Positions 19,547 through 31,190 of a DNA stretch of 64,000 nucleotides are shown in pieces (positions within the stretch are counted from its first letter, which is position 1; each line of letters starts with the position of its first letter). The translations under genes and the position numbers were made by a program. The stretch is from contig CAMXCT020001669.1 in the NCBI GenBank assembly GCA_947184155.2, forward strand, positions 537,169 to 601,168, written 5' to 3'. The notes below the pieces were generated by a model. The model was not told the DNA's origin and did not search any database. It saw only the letters and a program-made list of their open reading frames with translations. The DNA comes from Cladocopium goreaui (lineage: Eukaryota; Sar; Dinophyceae; Suessiales; Symbiodiniaceae).

Positions 19547-20056
19547 ACCCACTATATCCCCACTATGTCCCCACTATATCCCCACTATATCCCCACTATG
19601 TCCCCACTATGTCCCCACTATATCCCCACTATATCCCCACTATGTCCCCACTATATACCCACTATATCCCCACTATGTCCCCACTATGTCCCCATTATAT
19701 CCCCACTATGTCCCCACTATATCCCCACTATATCCCCACTATATCCCCACTATATCCCCACTATATCCCCACTATGTCCCCACTATATCCCCACTATGTC
19801 CCCAATATATCCCCACTATATCCCCACTATATCTCACTATATCCCCACTATATCCCCACTATATCCCCACTATATCCCCACTATGTCCCCACTATATCCC
19901 CACTATATCCCGACTATATCCCCACTATATCCCCACTATATCCCCACTATATCCCCACTATGTCCCCACTATATCCCCACTATATCCCCACTATGTCCCC
20001 ACTATATCCCCACTATGTCCCCACTATATCCCCACTATATCCCCACTATATCCACA
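19547..20056 (+). repeat. 11-bp minisatellite, CCCCACTATRT
   Basis: About 46 head-to-tail copies of CCCCACTATAT or CCCCACTATGT, with rare variants (ACCCACTATAT, CCCCAATATAT, a CTCACTATAT deletion, CCCGACTATAT). No stop codon occurs in the array in any plus frame, and because 11 is not divisible by 3 all three plus frames read the same 33-bp Pro/His/Tyr/Ile-rich period. It should not be annotated as a gene. Confidence 0.95.
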
Positions 20057-20213
20057 ATGGTTACTTAAGCCACCCCTCGAGGTTACCGTGCTGGACGACA
20101 AGGAGGTTCGACGACGCTTCCGCGCATCCAACTATCAGAGCACCACCAGGCGATCGAATGGGGATGGGATTTACCTGGTGGAACCAGATTTCCCTTTTTT
20201 GAGACAGTAAATT

Positions 20214-20305
20214 ATGGTAATAATGGTTTTTTCATAGTGATTTAATGGTGAGTTAATGGTTTAAAAATGGATTAACAATGCTGAATAATGGGATGATATG
20301 GGATT
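20214..20305. repeat. degenerate TTAATGGTGATTT-type repeat (type H)
   Basis: Short runs of TAATGGTT, GTGATTTAATGGTGAGTTAA and TTAACAATG(G) leading directly into a family A element. The same words form blocks at 32965-33055 and 34568-34766. Confidence 0.5.
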
Positions 20306-20421
20306 TACCCTCTGGTAGACAAACAGTTCGCTATTGAAAATGGCCATTTATAGGCGGTTTTCCCATTAATAGCATGGTGATTTTCCATAGTTACTCGTAT
20401 GTAAACGTTTACCAGAGGGTA
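20306..20421 (+). mobile_element. family A inverted-repeat element
   Basis: 116 bp. TACCCTCTGGTA at the left and GTTTACCAGAGGGTA at the right. The interior is an imperfect palindrome: CTATTGAAAATGGCC on the left arm, GGTGATTTTCCATAG on the right. I call this arrangement the plus orientation. The flanking TA could be the target duplication, as in Tc1/mariner-type MITEs. Confidence 0.8.
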
Positions 20422-20939
20422 AAATTCATGGTGGTGACCAATTTTGAGACTAGTCATCTTATCACGGTGTTTTGGGGAAAGCCCCCCAAAAAAGTCAGCA
20501 ATGATTATTGATTCGGGGTCGGTATTGACGTGGATATACTAGAATATATTTGCACAGTGCCAAACAAACCTGGTAGGTTGATAACCCACTGAATCCTTGT
20601 TCATAACCAATCAACAGGGATATTTTTGATGGTTCAAGTGTTGATGCTATTTGCATCCCTGCAAGGATCTGCAAGGTGGTTTGCAATTGGGTAAACTTGG
20701 GTTTTGCAATTCTAAATGAATAGTTAGTTAGATGTGTGACCATAAACCAACAAACAGCACAATGGAGCATCACTGTGTCCTGGGAAGGACTAGGAAAAAT
20801 GGACAATGGGCTCCATTTGGTTTGCTTCTTTTCGTTGAACTCAGGCAGCGCCCATCCCAATACCTTGGGCCATGGCCATGCCGGGAGATGGACATTGGTT
20901 GGTGTTCATAGTAGTTGGGTCTTCAAAAATACGAAAAAA

Positions 20940-20948
20940 CACATTCTG

Positions 20949-20982
<34 letters not shown>

Positions 20983-21270
20983 TGTATATACATACATATT
21001 TATATATATATATATTATATCATATATATATAACATACATACATACATACATACATACATACATACATGCATACATGCATACATGCATACATACATGCAT
21101 ACATGCATACATGCATACATGCATACATGCATACATGCATACATGCATACATACATATATATACATAATACATATATAAACATAAAACACACACATATAT
21201 ATACATACATACATATATATATACACATAATACATATATAGACATAAAACACATATATATATATATACAT
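20940..21270. repeat. (TA)n and (TACA/TGCA)n microsatellite
   Basis: Long runs of TATATATA, CATACATA and CATACATG. Stop-free frames over it on both strands are artefacts of the repeat. Confidence 0.95.
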
Positions 21271-22095
21271 ATAGTCACGAAAACTACACGCATAATCCCC
21301 AAACGTTTTTGTTTTTTCATCCGATTCACTAAAGGTTTCAGTTGCCAGAGCGTTTCCCAATGACATGTTTGGCCTCGCCCAGGGTGAAACCCTTCATTTG
21401 CACTATGCCCATGCGCTTAGATGAAGGCGGCGGGCCACGAACAAGAACTGACTAACCACTTTGGTCATGTAAATATAATCATATCTGTAATATATATATT
21501 CATATCAATATAATCATTCATATGTTTATACATATTCTATCACACATGATATCATGATATCATAATATTATATATTATCATATATAATTATATGATTAAT
21601 TCCAGCGGCGAATCCATGGCTTATAGCGAATACCGAAAATGAATAGACACGTGTAGGAAGTACAGTTTCGAATCCTAGGTTTGGAGTTGAAGACAGACCC
21701 ACAGTGACTTGCAATCCGATGAAATACGGGCAGAGACAGAGACAACCAAGTCATGAAACATCATGTTGTACAAAGTGGAGCCCCAAACGAAATCGCTAAG
21801 TTGGTTCAAGTATAACTCCAATAAGTGTAGCCTTTATTGATATTTATACCTATAGTAACTATAGGTCTATTGGGGTCCTGCCATGTTAAGTTTCACATCA
21901 CTGGGTGGGCCCGGCGGGCCCTGCCTCGAGGTTGGAATCAGCCTCTTGGCCGAGAGTGCACCAGCGAACTGGATCATCACCATTTTTACGAGGTAAATTG
22001 AGGTACCCTCTGGTTATTTAACATAGCCATGGAAAATGGCCCATCTATAGATGGGTTTACCTCTTAAAAATGGTGATTTTCCATGGTTATGTTAA

Positions 22096-22889
22096 TTGAA
22101 TGTTGGAATTCCCAATCTTCCATTTTTTCGATCTAGCTCAAAACATGTAGCTGGCTCAATTTCATCAGGGGTATGTTTTGACAGTCACCTTGGGCTTTTT
22201 CAGAGGTACCATATCTAGTACTAAAGTAATCAGTGGGGATTGAACCTGGCAATTTAATGCAATTTAACAGATTGGGAAGTTTCTGCGAGCTCGCTCAACT
22301 GCAACGAGCTGGCTCAGCACCATCGAGCTCGCTCAATGCCACGTAGCTGGCTCAGGGGCATCGAGCTAGCTCAATGGCATCGAGCTGGCTCAATTTTTTT
22401 AGCGAAAAAAAAAAAAAACTCGCAGAAATTGAGCCAGCTACGTCACGTTGAGCTGGCGGACGAATGTGAGAGCATCAAAACGAATACTAGCTATGTATTG
22501 GCCGGGTTCATGACGCATTGGCGAGCCGGCTCAAGGGCATGTAGCCGGCTCAATTTCTGCGAGGTTTTTTTTTTTTTTTTTTTTCGCTAAAAAAATTGAG
22601 CCAGCTACGTGGCGCTGAGCCAGCTACGAGGCGCTGAGCCAGCTACGTGGCATTGAGCCAGCTACGTGGCACTGAGCCAGCTACGTGGCACTGAGCCAGC
22701 AAGGTAGCTTTGAGCTTTGAGCTAGCAAGGAGGCAGTGAGCCAGCAAGGTAGCTTTGAGCTTCATCATATATATATATACACCTATGCAATCCCAACCAT
22801 GTAATATACTAGATCTAGGGAAAAACAATTTTTTTGAGGGAGACACGTACCTTTGAGCTGGAGCGGGAATGTGAAATCTAACATTCGAG
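22096..22889. mobile_element. nested 794-bp element with TTAA target duplication
   Basis: Flanked by TTAA on both sides (22092-22095, 22890-22893). The ends are inverted: TTGAATGTTGGAATT at the left, and complement of the right end CTCGAATGTTAGATTT. The interior has an inverted pair of TTTTTTTAGCG...CTCGCAGAAATTGAG blocks (about 22393-22436 and 22547-22600) and tandem GAGCCAGCTACGTGGCRCT units. TTAA duplication is the mark of piggyBac-type integration. No ORF, so non-autonomous. Confidence 0.7.
22596..22762. repeat. 19-bp tandem repeat, GAGCCAGCTACGTGGCRCT
   Basis: About eight units, becoming GAGCCAGCAAGGTAGCTTT towards the right. The mirror form GAGCTGGCTCA recurs at 22305-22395 on the other side of the internal palindrome. 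It lies inside the nested 794-bp element. Confidence 0.8.
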
Positions 22890-23236
22890 TTAAATAACCA
22901 GATGGTAAATCATAATGTTAATGATGTTTATCATCAACACGGACCATTTGACCAAAGCGAAGTGTTCAAATACTCAGAGGCCACCATTCGGGTCACCTTA
23001 GGCATGTTTTTTTTTGTTTATGGCATTGGGTGTGAATTTCTCACAAAGCTTGGGATCCTATCCTTTCATAGTTTGTTTTCTCGGAATCACCACTCTTTGG
23101 CTGTGGATTCACTATAACTCTCGTACCCAGTTGGTCAATCCACCATTTGGCTGTAGAAACAATGAGTGGGACGAGATCTCGTGTGAGACGATTTGTGCCA
23201 TCAATGTCGCCAATAAATTTGGGGATTGTTTATGAT

Positions 23237-23286
23237 ATATATATAATTGTATATATATATACATATATATATAATTGTATATATAC

Positions 23287-23325
<39 letters not shown>

Positions 23326-23410
23326 CATATATACATATATATATATATATATCAATATATCAATATACAATAATATATAAAAATTATATATATATATATT
23401 ATATTAATAT
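23237..23410. repeat. (TA)n-rich microsatellite
   Basis: Runs of TATATATA interrupted by CATATA and AATTGTA. No gene. Confidence 0.9.
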
Positions 23411-23707
23411 ACCGATACCACATTGAGTTGGTTATATCAATAAAATAGCTGGATTTGTGATGTTCACCTCAAAAAAACATGGTCGCATCTCCATAGTGTC
23501 AATCGTCCCCCAAATCTCAGAGAAACTTACCCGCAGGGGGGAAAGTTACTTAGCCATGTGAGGGTTTCTTTCAAGAAACGTGGGATCCCTCACAAACCGG
23601 TTTCAAGACTAAGCTGGCCTTTTTCTTTGGATGATTCAGGGCCTTTTCCCTCTAAACCTACGAGTATCATCATTTATAGCGGCATTTTCTGATATGTTTC
23701 CCATACC

Positions 23708-23790
23708 CATAGGATCCATGTATGGTATATATGCTAACATTGGGGGTATATTGATGGTAAATGTTATCATATATAGCATACATGGATCCT
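23708..23790. mobile_element. family C hairpin element
   Basis: CCCATAGGATCCATGTATGG at the left and the complement CATACATGGATCCTATGGG at the right. The flanking trinucleotide ATA occurs on both sides and may be a target duplication. A second copy is nested in a family B element at about 42.9 kb. Confidence 0.6.
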
Positions 23791-24430
23791 ATGGGATATA
23801 TTCCCAAGATTTTCCCATGAATTTCCCAAAGATCTGCACTCTAAGGATTCAGTTCAACCTCTCGGATTTCACGCGTCGTGCCTACGGCGCTTTGGCAATG
23901 ACTTTACCTCCAAGATACCCCTGGGAAATCCCTATGCTACTCTGTATAGTTGCATTAATTAGTAACCAAAAAATGCTCATCATTATCAATTATCCTCAAT
24001 ATTAAGCAATATCATGCAATATATATATAGTATAAAACCGTCATATCGCGACTGGTGTTTTTTTCCATTCATATGTTTATGTTCAACCCTCCAAATGGGA
24101 TAATGATCCCAGGTGACTATATATATATACATAGTTGAATATATTTTATATATGTATATACAGGATAATATATATATATATATACATACAGGATACATAT
24201 ATATATGATATTTTTTCGGGGTTGAAACAGGCACTTAAAAGAGCAACTCGGTAGAAGCTACGGCCAGGAACCAACTACATCGAGACCTTACGTGTGCAGC
24301 TCCATGCCAACTGCCGTCACTGGGCCCCAATTTGGGATCCAAAACAACTTAATGGGAATCCCAGAATCCTAAATCAGCGTTTGTTGGTTAAAAAGTTCCA
24401 GTAAGTGGACCATGATCTCTATAGTTAATC

Positions 24431-24533
24431 TGGTTGGTGGTTTGGAACATTGATTTTGTTTTTCCATATATCGGGAATTTCATAATCCCAACTGACTTTC
24501 ATATTTTTCAGAGGGGTTGAAACCACCAACCAG
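24431..24533 (+). mobile_element. family D element with splice-acceptor-like core
   Basis: Starts TGGTTGGTGGTTTGGAAC, ends AACCACCAACCAG after a divergent GGGGTTGA. Core CCCAACTGACTTTCATATTTTTCAG|AGG split here only for clarity; it resembles a branch site plus 3' splice site. Confidence 0.7.
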
Positions 24534-24744
24534 GAATGATTGACCACAACAACTTAGTAGGATTATTTGGGGATGTACAATGTACGTTGAATTATTTGGA
24601 GATGTTTGGTACTTTTGCGGGGTTCCAACCGGATATTTGGGCTATGAAACATATCTTCAAGACAGGGCCTTTAGTTGTTATCATGGGGTGAATGCAGCCA
24701 TTTAATCATTCTTCCTGACCACAGCACCAGGGATAATTTGCGCG

Positions 24745-24990
24745 GTGCCTCAATTTCACCCAGAAATTGAAGTTGAAGAACTTGAGCCATATCATGCCTT
24801 CTACCGCACCCAACCGGATCCCAAAAATCCCAAAAACGGATCCAGCCTCCGGTCCCCTCCGCTACCAGGTATTCGACGCATCTACTTCAGCGACCGACTC
24901 TACAGTGAGGAGGAGCTACCACCGGAGTTCAAGCTCTTCTTGCCGGTGGGGGGCGGCAGCGCGGACCCAGCACGCCACGCCATGCACCGT
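24745..24990 (+). CDS. possible exon in a GC-rich island
   Basis: A local GC-rich block in AT-rich DNA. After a CTACCAG at about 24869 one frame reads [20 protein letters not shown] then [15 protein letters not shown]. Upstream the same frame gives [14 protein letters not shown]. Composition is protein-like but the frame choice is not certain. It would be the first visible exon of the plus-strand micro-exon series. Confidence 0.3.
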
Positions 24991-25055
24991 TTTGGGAGTT
25001 GTTCCCTTGCCATCCCTACGAAAATTGGTTCTGGAGGGTGGAGGATGGTTTCAAA

Positions 25056-25173
25056 TACCCTCTGGTAAACGTTTACGTAACTATATGGAAAGATCCACCA
25101 TGCTATTAATGGGTAAATCCACTATTTCGACTGGGCCATTTTCAATAGCGAACTGTTAGTTTACCAGAGGGTA
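25056..25173 (-). mobile_element. family A element
   Basis: 118 bp, TACCCTCTGGTAAACGTTTA to GTTTACCAGAGGGTA; reverse arrangement (GGCCATTTTCAATAGC on the right arm). Confidence 0.8.
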
Positions 25174-25350
25174 ACATGCAAAGATGTGTTTTCCTCCTTC
25201 CCAACAAGTGAGATGGTGGTCCACTGTTTGGCAGCTGCATCCTTTTGGGGCATCGAGGACCCAGATAAGCCTTTCCGAATGCAACCGAGCCAGCCATGAT
25301 AGCCTGGGTAACATTTGTAGTGCCCCAAGGATAAACAAATTCCTGCATGT

Positions 25351-25456
25351 TACCCTCGGGTAAACCAACATAGCTATTGAAAATTGTTATTTATAGTTGA
25401 TTTACCCATTAAAAATTGTGATGTTCCATAGTTATGTAAACGTTTACCAGAGGGTA
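25351..25456 (+). mobile_element. family A element
   Basis: 106 bp, left end mutated (TACCCTCGGGTAAAC), right end GTTTACCAGAGGGTA, plus arrangement. Confidence 0.8.
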
Positions 25457-25818
25457 TAGATCATGTTCACTTCATAAGTACGCTATGTTTTATGTGGATT
25501 TATTAGGGAGATTAGTTTCTCCACTTGCAGTCTATGTATCGCCATTTCTGTTGCTTGACCCCCAGATTTTGCTACAGATTAAAAAATCCGAGTATAGCGA
25601 CTTCCAAGGAGATAGAAAAGCAACGTTCCACTATATAGAATAGTGGTGAGTCACATATATGGATACTATGTACTACTACGTATTAATAGTTAATGGGAAT
25701 AGTTGTTGGGGGCTTATTAAATATCGATAGATTATAAGGACCTCACTGTGACCTCACTGGAATCATGGTATGGTAACTGTCCCGAAATAGCCGAACTTTT
25801 GAGGTTAGTGACATTATC

Positions 25819-25917
25819 TGATTGGTAGTTTGGAACATTTTTTATTTTCCATTTCATATATGGGATAATCCTTCCCATTGACTCTTATTTGTCAAGATGG
25901 TTAAAACCACCAAGCAG
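25819..25917 (+). mobile_element. family D element, diverged
   Basis: TGATTGGTAGTTTGGAAC to AAACCACCAAGCAG. The core CCCATTGACTCTTATTTGTCAAG has lost the clean CAG. Confidence 0.55.
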
Positions 25918-26194
25918 TTTTAGTTTTCCCAGATATACCAGCCCTTAATACTTAGTTCGTAGCGAACTTGAAAAAGGTCGGAAACATTTTGAGGCGAGTC
26001 GCGTCGGCATCACATATCATTTCTGGGCCATCTAATCAGATGTCATCAGATTTGAGATGTAAATATATGTGAATATATGTAAATCATGATGTTTATATAT
26101 ATATACAGTATATATCTATATTATATTATATGAAAATCTATTTCTATGGGTTATATTACAGCTCTTGAACAGAATCATCATGAAAATCAATGGG

Positions 26195-26310
26195 CCATCT
26201 ATAGCACTGCGCTTGCGCCGCCAGGTGGCCCAGAAAGCACAGGCACAGGCGCAGGCGGCAGCACAGTGTGTCTTGGACGACGGAGGCATTTGGATTTATG
26301 GCATGAAATG
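26195..26310 (+). CDS. candidate micro-exon, Ala/Gln-rich helix
   Basis: GC-rich island. The frame reads IALRLRRQVAQKAQAQAQAA then AQCVLDDGG. A CCGCCAG|GTGGCC junction lies at about 26222-26232. The strongly helical heptad-like sequence matches the style of the other plus-strand islands. Confidence 0.35.
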
Positions 26311-26312
26311 GT

Positions 26313-26416
26313 TACCCTCTGGTAATTAAAAATAACTATGGAAAATCACCATGTTTAATGGGAAAACTCACTATAAATGACCATTTTCAATAGCTATGTT
26401 AGTTTACCAGAGGGTA
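26313..26416 (-). mobile_element. family A element
   Basis: 104 bp, TACCCTCTGGTAATTAA to GTTTACCAGAGGGTA, reverse arrangement. It begins immediately after the Ala/Gln-rich exon candidate. Confidence 0.8.
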
Positions 26417-26879
26417 TCGTCCATCACTAGTACAAAAATCAGACTAGGTGTACTAGATTACTAGATCATTTTTGTTCCAACATTGTACATGATGGATCAT
26501 GACGAAGGCTAAAATGGGAACGAGGCAATGATCCACAATATCTATCAAATAACTATCAATAATCATCCCAGCAACCCCCATCCCCATCCATTCCCTACTA
26601 AGCACCAGTAAGAAAATGGATATGTTGGATGCGTGTCCATCATTAGTACACCTAATTGGATACTTGTCACTGATATAGGATATGTACTATATGAACTATA
26701 CCCAATGTCATAAAATGGTTTTACACCTAATTGGATAATGTAACATGTTGTATTAATATGGATTAATTATGATGGATATCATAAATCAGGATAAAATGGA
26801 TGTATCATAGGATCATATGGCATGCCTCTTCAAGAGGTGTCGCTTCAAACAATTTGGAGCTGGAAAATGCTTGTACACC

Positions 26880-26990
26880 TACCCTTTGATAATTTAACAT
26901 AGCAAACTGTAAAATCACCATGTTTAATATGTAAATCAACTATTTTTTATGGCCATGTTCCATAGCAACCTGTTAGTTTACCAGAGGGTA
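26880..26990 (-). mobile_element. family A element
   Basis: 111 bp, left end mutated (TACCCTTTGATAATTTAAC), right GTTTACCAGAGGGTA, reverse arrangement. Confidence 0.75.
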
Positions 26991-26999
26991 TCCCCACAT

Positions 27000-28600
27000 A
27001 TTCCCATGATTTTCCCATAAAACCATCTAAAACCTCCATTTCTAGTGGATATGTCCGACATGTTTTACCGGCAATTGGATACAATTAAGCTACCCCTATC
27101 AGCGTCCAGATGTCTTCCCGAAGATCATCCCGGGGAGGTTTGCCCACAGTCTTACACAGAAAGTGTGATTCTGTTCTTCACAACCTACACATCCATGTAC
27201 CATTTGGTGAAAATGTCCTATTGATGCATATTATCTATATACATATATATATATATATGCATCTATGACAGCAGGTACAACCACAGAGTTGTGCTGGTGA
27301 ACCAAGGAGACAGGGACAAAAAACGGAAGCAAAAATCAGCGGCGGTCGATTTCACTGCAGGCATCGCCTGTTTCAGCCAGTTGACCTCCAGCGCGGTCGA
27401 TCTTTAACCATCAAACATCTATGAATGCACAGTCAACCATCAAACATGGGGATTTATTGTGCCAAAATGGGCATTGAACCATCAAATTTAGGGGGTAGAA
27501 CCACCAGAAAGTGGAGTTGTTTTAGCAAACATGAGTGGAATTACCAAAAATCGTGAGATGAATCGCATGAATTTGGAATCCATTTGCATAAATTTGAACA
27601 TTACCTTGAAGTGATGGTTCATTTCTTCAACCTTGGCATAGATTACCCCTGAAATAGAGATCATGGTTACAGTGGGAATGCAAACGAAGAACCATCCGAA
27701 TAGAGACAAACACCACCTGGAGCAAAGTTGACTTATAATTTGGTTACCCAGGGTTAATGCCGGATATAACATGATATAACTATGGTTAATTTAATGGGTT
27801 TATACGCCAACGAAGATATTTGGGGGCCGTCATCACCTGCAGCATCGCTTGGAGGTCGCTGAGTACGTTTCGCTGGCAAAGTTTCACCCGGAATGGTCAA
27901 GTGGTGTTCGCCCAGCAGGGCCATGATGTTCCCTATTCACATGACCATGACAGGTATATCGAATTGTCAAACCCATTGACTGCCATTTAAACATGAAATA
28001 CGGATCATCGGCAAGAAAAAACGAGTGGTGATCAATGTCGCATACAATCACATGAATATATGTTGAGCATCTCCCAGCATGATCTCCACCACATACCACG
28101 CCCTGCAAAGGTGGCAGCAGGTAATTGTTTCATCAACCCGCATTTGACTGGTAGATAAGATTAGTGCTTGGGAATGATGTGGGTAACAAATGGTAATTAT
28201 ATCCTGTATTTATGACTTACCCATATATTACTGTATGTGCCATATATCAAAATTATATAAATATATATTTGGTAGTTTTAGTGGATCACTATGTACGTTT
28301 TCAAGTCCAGAATAGCTGAATAGCTCATTCTTAGCCAGATTCAACTCTTCAAGCTGCCTTCTTCAGAAGCAGCTCCTGTGACAATTTGGGGAACCCTGGG
28401 ACAACGAAATCCAATATCCTTTTGATGACCTCCAAAATCGTGCCCACAAGTTTGGGGCTAAATCAGCTCAGAGCATAATATATATATATATATTAATTCG
28501 CGCACTTGTCTAGCCAAACCTTGGTTGTATAAAAGCCATGTATTGAATATGGTATCCAGCTAAACATGTGAAGGGAAAACTATGTTGCATCGATTTGCAT
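27000..28600. other. AT-rich stretch without a clear gene
   Basis: No family A or D copy and no convincing exon. A weak plus-strand frame near 27830-27895 (HHLQHRLEVAEYVSLAKF) could be another micro-exon but has no clear splice sites. Confidence 0.3.
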
Positions 28601-28974
28601 CTCTTTTCTCTCAAATCCACCACGCCCACAGCATGTCGCGCTCTTTTTCGCCGCGTTCAAAGCACCCGGCGATTTCAATGCGCGTGCGGAAGCTGCTTGA
28701 AACAGAGCAGAGCTGATCCTGTGCATGGCTGAGCTTCGCAAAAAGCACGGCTTTGACTGGGTTCAAACTGGTTCATTGATGTTGAGTTAAGAGGTATTAA
28801 GAGGTAAATCATCATAAATCATCTATAAATATATAATAGATCATTACTAACCAACACTAATCATCATAAATCATCATCATAAATCATCATGGCTGCTGTT
28901 TTCCATAGCTAGAGCCCCTGAGAATTGGGATACCGTTCCACAAGGACCTCGGTTCCCACGAAAGCTCAGGGACC

Positions 28975-29012
28975 ATAGGAAAACCATAGGAAAACCATAG
29001 GAAAATGGAGGT
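28975..29012. repeat. AACCATAGGAA 11-bp short array
   Basis: Three to four copies of ACCATAGGAAA directly before a family A element. The inverse array (TTTTCCTATGG) lies at 31087-31146, next to a family A right end. Confidence 0.8.
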
Positions 29013-29013
29013 T

Positions 29014-29112
29014 TACCCTCTGGTAATTTGTTACATAGAAATGTCGTGGATTTACCCATTGATAGCATGGTGGATCTTCCCAGTTCGTTTTGTGTATGTT
29101 TACCAGAGGGTA
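29014..29112 (+). mobile_element. family A element, shortened
   Basis: 99 bp, TACCCTCTGGTAATTTGTT to GTTTACCAGAGGGTA. The central region is reduced and the right arm reads GGTGGATCTTCCC. Confidence 0.75.
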
Positions 29113-29884
29113 GCCCATTTTACGATGACGGAAATATTGGAGAAGCAGTGCAGAAATTGAAAGGAACCCAATGTGTATCAGAACAATGTCCATTGAGCAT
29201 CCATCCATGAGATTTCTACCAAGCAGCCATATCACTCTAGCAGACAGCTGGTTCGTGAGGTTGTATCCCTCATCATCTCGATATCGATGGGTTTTAATTT
29301 AGGTATGGGTCCCCATGAAATTTGAACATAAACGGGGACGGAACATGTGGATTGTACCTTGGCTTCTATGGATAGTGATCAGTTTTCCCTATGTTTTTTT
29401 GGGGTATACCCTACGTTCAGACACATCACCATGTTTTTTCGATACTAAACCATCATTGGCATCGTCATGAGGCATCACCCCACGAAGACTGTAGTAATAT
29501 ACCCCCTTGCCGTACCCCAACATCCATGGATTTTATACCCCAATATACTATATGTCATGCAATTCCCACCCAAGAACATTCGTTGGTAAATGTCCTACTT
29601 GAACATCACACCAATAAAAAGATGTTGTTTTGATCTCCAACAGATATTTTTTCAAGTGATGTTTAAAATCCCCAAAACTCAGTACAGACATTTCCAACCA
29701 ATGGGTTTGTCTGAGAATAGGGTACCTCATCCATTGGATAATCACCATTAATTCCTATTATTTGATGGCTAGAACTGAGGGGTATACCCCATTTTCAAAG
29801 ACACCCGAATCTCAGGTTGTTGGTTAGGTATATCCCATTGAATCCCATGAATTATCATAATAAATCCAAATTTTGCCAACATCA

Positions 29885-30045
29885 ATGAGAAACTCCATGA
29901 CCGCATCATGGCTCCATCACCCCAAACACGAGAGGAGCTTCAGAGGTCGCAAGATGCGATGGCTGAAAGCTTGCGCGAGAGCAAGGGCTCCTTCAACGTC
30001 GGGGCATCGGCAGATCCGAGCTGCCCAAGCGGAAACCATGTAAGG
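29885..30045 (+). CDS. candidate micro-exon, helical
   Basis: Frame NEKLHDRIMAPSPQTREELQ then RSQDAMAESLRESKGSFNVG, running to GNHV, where a CATGTAAG| GT-type donor follows (about 30042). Amphipathic helix with charged heptads; no domain recognised. Confidence 0.4.
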
Positions 30046-30410
30046 GATATGTCAGTTGGAACGTAAGCCTGTTGAACATAGAAACGCTTAATTCATCTTA
30101 ATTCTAGAAATAACCGGATTATTTTGAGTAGCAATGATGTTTGGGTATTATTTTAGTAGTATGTGATGTTTCTGCATCTTTTTTTTGGGGCAGAATATGC
30201 AGGGACTCTTCGAAAAGTGCTTTGGTGAGGTTTTTTTTCGCCACTCGAGAGTTGGATCGTAGCAAGTAACCACTGGAGACCGGTTCACCTAACACTGACC
30301 AAAAGTCCATGTTTAAAGATGGCTTCCAAGAAAATTACAGTCAATGTCAATAGATATTCTTGATGCCATTTGTTTGAGATTTTTCTATGACCAAACTTGG
30401 TATAATGACA

Positions 30411-30512
30411 TATATATATATACGTTATACATACATACATACGTACGTACGTACGTACATACATACATACATACATACATACGTACGTACGTACATAAAT
30501 ACATACATACAT
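30411..30512. repeat. (TACA/TACG)n microsatellite
   Basis: Runs of CATACATA and CGTACGTA. Confidence 0.95.
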
Positions 30513-30779
30513 GGCTTTGATTGAAAATAGGTGTTGTCTAAAACACACTGGAGTATCATTTGTGTTTCCATTAAATAAAATAGCTATTTCAGAGAATATA
30601 CCCATTTTGTTTGACAAACCCACATTTCATAGTGTTGTTTAAGATTGTTTATATATCCCATGAAATATCAGCATTGTCCACCGACAGATCACAAAATGAT
30701 ATTCGCATTGTAGCCTCATGTGATGGTTAAATTCACATGTTTGATGACAAAATGACATTCACATAATGACAACCACATC

Positions 30780-30879
30780 TGGTTGGTGGTTTGGAACATT
30801 TTTCATTTTCCACAATATATGGGATTATCCTTCCCAACTGACTAATATTTTTCAGAGGGGTAGGTCAACTGCCAACTGG
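30780..30879 (+). mobile_element. family D element
   Basis: TGGTTGGTGGTTTGGAAC to GGTCAACTGCCAACTGG. Core CCCAACTGACTAATATTTT then TCAGAGGGG. A family A copy starts 14 bp downstream. Confidence 0.75.
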
Positions 30880-30893
30880 TCAAATTCAAATGC

Positions 30894-31017
30894 TACCGTC
30901 TGGTAAAGGTTTACATAACTATGGAAAATCACCATTTGTCATGGGAAAATCTATGAAAATCCACTATTTCTATCACCAAATTTTCAATAGCAAACTGTAA
31001 ACGTTTACCAGAGGATA
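30894..31017 (-). mobile_element. family A element
   Basis: 124 bp; ends mutated (TACCGTCTGGTAAAG, GTTTACCAGAGGATA); reverse arrangement. Confidence 0.75.
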
Positions 31018-31086
31018 CTTTCTATATACGTATATCACAAAAATCTATGATATTCCCATTAAATCCCATTAAATCCCATTAAATCT

Positions 31087-31157
31087 CCATTTTCCTATGG
31101 TTTTCCTATGGTTTTCCTATGGTTTTCCTATGGTTTTCCTATGGTTTACCAGAGGCT
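31087..31157. repeat. TTTTCCTATGG 11-bp array plus family A right end
   Basis: Five to six copies of TTTTCCTATGG followed by GTTTACCAGAGGCTA, i.e. a family A element of which only one end remains. Confidence 0.75.
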
Positions 31158-31190
31158 ACTTTCCCAGCTTGGATTTCGCATCTGTTTCAG

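Larger units (their letters stand above)
22004..22907 (+). mobile_element. family A element split by a 794-bp insertion
   Basis: The left part (22004-22095) starts TACCCTCTGGTTATTTAA, and the right part (22890-22907) ends TTAAATAACCAGATGGTA. Removing 22096-22889 with one TTAA joins the arms into a typical family A palindrome. Confidence 0.8.

Noticed and set aside
19547..20056. CRISPR-like array
   Set aside because: Head-to-tail repeats without spacers, in a eukaryotic context.
19463..20210. Long plus-strand open frames over the 11-bp repeat
   Set aside because: They exist only because the repeat unit lacks stops; the peptide is a pure repeat in every frame.
20923..21366. Tyr/Ile/His/Cys/Met-rich open frames on both strands
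   Set aside because: Translations of a TA/TACA microsatellite.
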